From Acetobacteraceae bacterium (lineage in GTDB: Bacteria; Pseudomonadota; Alphaproteobacteria; Acetobacterales; Acetobacteraceae), in contig JAIYAI010000508.1 in the NCBI GenBank assembly GCA_027489135.1, forward strand, positions 1-8,879: a stretch of 8,879 nt of DNA. Direction: 5' to 3'. The position numbers and the translations under genes are program-made. Of this stretch, positions 7,089 through 8,879 are shown one piece after another (the stretch's first letter is position 1; every line of letters starts with the position of its first letter). A model generated the notes under the pieces. That model was not told the origin of the DNA. It saw only the letters and a list, made by a program, of their open reading frames with translations, and did not search any database.

Positions 7089-8240
7089 ATGCGGATCGCA
7101 GCGATCGATTTCTGCGGCGTCAACGTCACGCCGAAGACCAACTGGTGCTTCCTGCTGCTGCGGACCGAGGACGGGCGCACGGGCCTCGGCGAATGCACCC
7201 TGGCGAACCAGGAGCCGCTGCTGGCGGCGGAGGCCGCGCGGCTCGACGCGCTGCTGCGCGGTGCCGATCCGATGGCCCGCAACCGCATCGCCCGGCTGAT
7301 CCCGCACGCGCCGGGCGGACTCGTCGCGCACACTGTCGCCTCGGCGCTGGAGCAGGCGTTGTGGGACCTCGCGGGCCAGGCGGTGGGCGCGCCGATCCAT
7401 GCGCTGCTGGGCGGCGCGCTGCGCGATGCGGTGCCGCTCTACGCCAACATCAACCGCGGCGCCGATCCGCGCACGCCGGACGGTTTCGCCGCCGCGGCGC
7501 GTCGGGCGGTCGCCGCCGGCTTCCGCGCCGTGAAGCTTGCGCCCTTCGAGCCGATGATCTGGGAGGAGGCGGCTGATCCGGCGCAGCGCGCGGCCTATGG
7601 GGAAGGGCTGGCGCGCATCGCCGCGGTGCGGGAGGCGGTTGGCGCCGGCATCGACGTGATGGTCGACGCGCATTGGCGCTTCTCGCCCGGCGGCGCCGCG
7701 CGGCTCATCCGCGACGTCGCGGCCTTCGGGCTGTTCTGGCTGGAATGCCCGGTCTCCGAAGCCAACCACGCCGAGATCCGGCGGCTGCGGGGCATGGCGA
7801 ATGCGCTCGGCATGCGGCTCGCCGGGGCGGAGACGCTGGCCGGGCTCGCGGCCTATCGCGCCGTGATCGAGGCCGGTTGCTACGACGTGCTGATGCCGGA
7901 CATCAAGCATGCCGGCGGGCATGAGGAGATCCGCCGGATCGCCGCCCTGGCGCTGACGGCCGGCGTGGAGATCGCACCGCACAATCCCACGGGCCCGGTC
8001 TGCCATGCCCATTCCGTGCATCTCTGCGCGACCCTGCCGAACCTCCTGCCGCTCGAGGTGCAGTTCGGCGAGACCGACCGCTTCTTCACCCTCGTGCGGG
8101 GCCATGACCTCCGCTTCCTGCAGGGCAACGCCACGCTGCCCACCGGTGCGGGGCTCGGGCTTGTGCTGGAGGATGCGGCAGCCCGCGCGACGCCGTGGCA
8201 GCCGATGCCGCGGCCCTGGCTCGACCCGAGGCTGGGGTGA
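7089..8240 (+). CDS. Enolase-superfamily acid-sugar dehydratase (mandelate racemase/muconate lactonizing family, galactonate-dehydratase-like)
   Basis: Magnesium-dependent enzyme that probably abstracts the alpha proton of a sugar acid and eliminates water to give a 2-keto-3-deoxy acid. It has 383 residues, with an N-terminal capping domain (about 1-125) then the barrel. Metal ligands appear as D193 (in VDAHWRF), E219 (in LECPV) and E248 (in AGAET). H195, two residues after the first ligand, and H298 (in APHNPTGP), with E323 (in LEVQFGE), match the catalytic arrangement known from E. coli D-galactonate dehydratase. The D-to-E, E-to-H and H-to-E spacings of 26, 50 and 25 fit what I recall for that enzyme. 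The usual KxK of racemases is K149-L-A, so the second Lys is missing, which favours a dehydratase. ATG 7089 has GGGA (7077-7080) 8 nt upstream. It follows the FGE gene by 22 nt. The exact sugar acid is unknown. Confidence 0.88.
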   Translation: MRIAAIDFCGVNVTPKTNWCFLLLRTEDGRTGLGECTLANQEPLLAAEAARLDALLRGADPMARNRIARLIPHAPGGLVAHTVASALEQALWDLAGQAVGAPIHALLGGALRDAVPLYANINRGADPRTPDGFAAAARRAVAAGFRAVKLAPFEPMIWEEAADPAQRAAYGEGLARIAAVREAVGAGIDVMVDAHWRFSPGGAARLIRDVAAFGLFWLECPVSEANHAEIRRLRGMANALGMRLAGAETLAGLAAYRAVIEAGCYDVLMPDIKHAGGHEEIRRIAALALTAGVEIAPHNPTGPVCHAHSVHLCATLPNLLPLEVQFGETDRFFTLVRGHDLRFLQGNATLPTGAGLGLVLEDAAARATPWQPMPRPWLDPRLG

Positions 8241-8282
8241 GGCGCGGTCCGCCGCGGCACCCCGCTGCCGCGGGGCCGCGCC
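8241..8282 (+). terminator. Strong GC hairpin after the FGE-dehydratase operon, probable terminator
   Basis: It starts at the base after the dehydratase stop codon. The inner stem CCGCGGCA (8252-8259) pairs perfectly with TGCCGCGG (8266-8273) around a 6-nt loop. The outer stem GGCGCGG (8241-8247) pairs with CCGCGCC (8276-8282), with small bulges between. There is no T-tract afterwards, so it is not a classical intrinsic terminator. It may stop transcription with help or protect the 3' end of the mRNA. Confidence 0.6.
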
Positions 8283-8723
8283 AGGACCGGTCGCAGTCCT
8301 GCATCGGCAGGCCCTTGCCGGACCCGCCGCCGGGTCGAGATGCCATCCACCACCAGGTCCGGCCGCCGTCAGGCGATCCCGATCGCCGATGCCGGCTCCG
8401 GGACGGATCTCCGCAAGCGCGCCGGCTCAAGACAACCAATACCGAGAGCGGCTTGTCTCTGTTCTGACGGATCACGCTGTGATCCATCACGACGGAGGCT
8501 GCTCTGGTGTCCCGATTCCGAAGTCCTGCGGACGGCGTCCTCGGGCCACTCGCCCATGGTTTCAGTGGCCTGCTGATCCGCTCCGTTCGCGGGTGAACCC
8601 ACGAACGTCGCGGGCAGGACACCAGACCATGATCCACGCTGAGCGAAGCGCGCATCATGGTGTAGCCTATTGTCTTGTCGCGCGATTCACGTCCTCGGTG
8701 ATTCCACCTCGGACGATCACGCT
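8283..8723. repeat. Gene-free, palindrome-rich stretch (possible repeat element or structured RNA)
   Basis: I see no credible gene here; open frames are short and lack recognisable protein features. From about 8430 on, the sequence is less GC-rich than the genes and holds a run of inverted repeats: AGACAA/TTGTCT (8430-8435, 8453-8458); GATCAC-GCT-GTGATC (8470-8484); GTCC-TGC-GGAC (8523-8533); GGCCACT/AGTGGCC (8544-8550, 8564-8570); CGTTCG/CGAACG extended by GGGT/ACCC (8584-8607); CATGAT/ATCATG (8628-8633, 8654-8659); and GTCC..GGTG paired with CACC..GGAC (8691-8714). The nine bases GATCACGCT occur at 8470-8478 and again at 8715-8723. The makeup resembles the intergenic palindromic repeats of alphaproteobacteria or a decayed small mobile element, but no family could be assigned. 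Confidence 0.45.
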
Positions 8724-8879
8724 CTAACGCCCCTGCCCATCCAGGTCGTCCACCCGGTACCGCAGGTAGAGCAGGCTGCGCATCTCGTTCCAGTTGGCCG
8801 CGCGATCGTAGCGGATGGCCGCGCCGAGCCTGAGTTGCGGCGTCATGCGGTATTCCACGTCGGCGCGCGCCCCGCCCAC
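8724..8879 (-). CDS. C-terminal end of a probable outer-membrane beta-barrel protein (5' part beyond window)
   Basis: The minus-strand frame is open from the window edge to TAG at 8724-8726, giving the last 51 residues. Polar and hydrophobic residues alternate in strand-like blocks: 'ARADVEYRMTPQLRLGAAIRYDRAANWNE' in overlapping segments, then 'MRSLLYLRYRV', and a short charged tail ending QGR. The pattern of a strand, a Pro-containing turn, 'LGAAIRYDRA..WNE' and a final 'LYLRY' strand is what I expect at the end of an outer-membrane barrel. It resembles the C-terminal domain of cellulose/exopolysaccharide export proteins of the BcsC type, though that assignment is tentative on so short a piece. 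It is probably unrelated to the sulfatase locus, since the palindrome-rich stretch separates them. Confidence 0.65.
   Translation of the reverse strand: MGGARADVEYRMTPQLRLGAAIRYDRAANWNEMRSLLYLRYRVDDLDGQGR

Noticed and set aside
6026..7333. N-terminal extension of sulfatase 2 to 916 residues
   Set aside because: The extra 436 residues are antisense to the FGE and dehydratase genes and contain no domain. ATG 6025 has a good ribosome site and starts right before the sulfatase core.
6351..8105. Minus-strand open frame of 584 codons across the FGE and dehydratase genes
   Set aside because: It crosses two confidently identified plus-strand genes and changes into Arg/Pro-rich noise; no domain is visible.
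8086..8658. Minus-strand open frame of 190 codons (and smaller frames at 8369-8602 and 8005-8727) in the right intergenic stretch
   Set aside because: They are Arg/Ser/Gly/Pro-rich without hydrophobic-core patterning or recognisable motifs, and partly overlap the dehydratase gene. I could not see a transposase remnant in them.
1..8879. tRNA, rRNA, CRISPR array or intact insertion sequence
   Set aside because: None was seen: no regularly spaced direct repeats, no recognisable transposase and no tRNA-like stretch in the few non-coding gaps.

Overview
This window is very GC-rich, with tight gene packing, Shine-Dalgarno-led starts and strong G/C at third codon positions. Together with a Bug/TctC-type binding protein and an ABC sugar-type transporter, this suggests an alphaproteobacterium, perhaps an Acetobacteraceae (Roseomonas-like) genome. 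That placement is inference from style and gene families; no marker gene is present.

Layout: (1) 1-686, minus: ABC permease of the MalF/UgpA type, cut by the left edge. (2) 715-2055, minus: its family-1 solute-binding protein, upstream of the permease in the same operon. (3) 2135-3586, plus: a Cys-type S1 sulfatase (CVPAR motif), divergent from the binding protein. (4) 3618-4580, minus: a tripartite tricarboxylate transporter (TctC/Bug) binding protein, convergent with sulfatase 1 and only 2 nt downstream of (5) 4583-6025, minus: a paralogous sulfatase with Ser in the catalytic position (SVPSR). (6) 6119-7066, plus: a formylglycine-generating enzyme (FGE/SUMF1 family), divergent from sulfatase 2 and 22 nt ahead of (7) 7089-8240, plus: an enolase-superfamily acid-sugar dehydratase resembling galactonate dehydratase. 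A strong GC hairpin follows. (8) 8283-8723 is a gene-free, palindrome-rich stretch. (9) 8724-8879, minus: the C-terminal end of a probable outer-membrane beta-barrel protein, cut by the right edge.

The genes read as one catabolic locus for a sulfated organic compound, plausibly a sulfated sugar or sugar acid. Import would be by the ABC system and possibly a TTT system. Desulfation would be by two sulfatases that show no signal peptide and so appear cytoplasmic. The FGE would mature the Cys-type sulfatase, and the dehydratase would process the freed acid sugar. The substrate cannot be read from the sequence.

Points most worth a second look: the Cys/Ser sulfatase pair beside an FGE that should serve only the Cys enzyme; a sulfatase-like CVPAR motif in the N-terminus of the FGE itself; and the cluster of hairpins near the right end.
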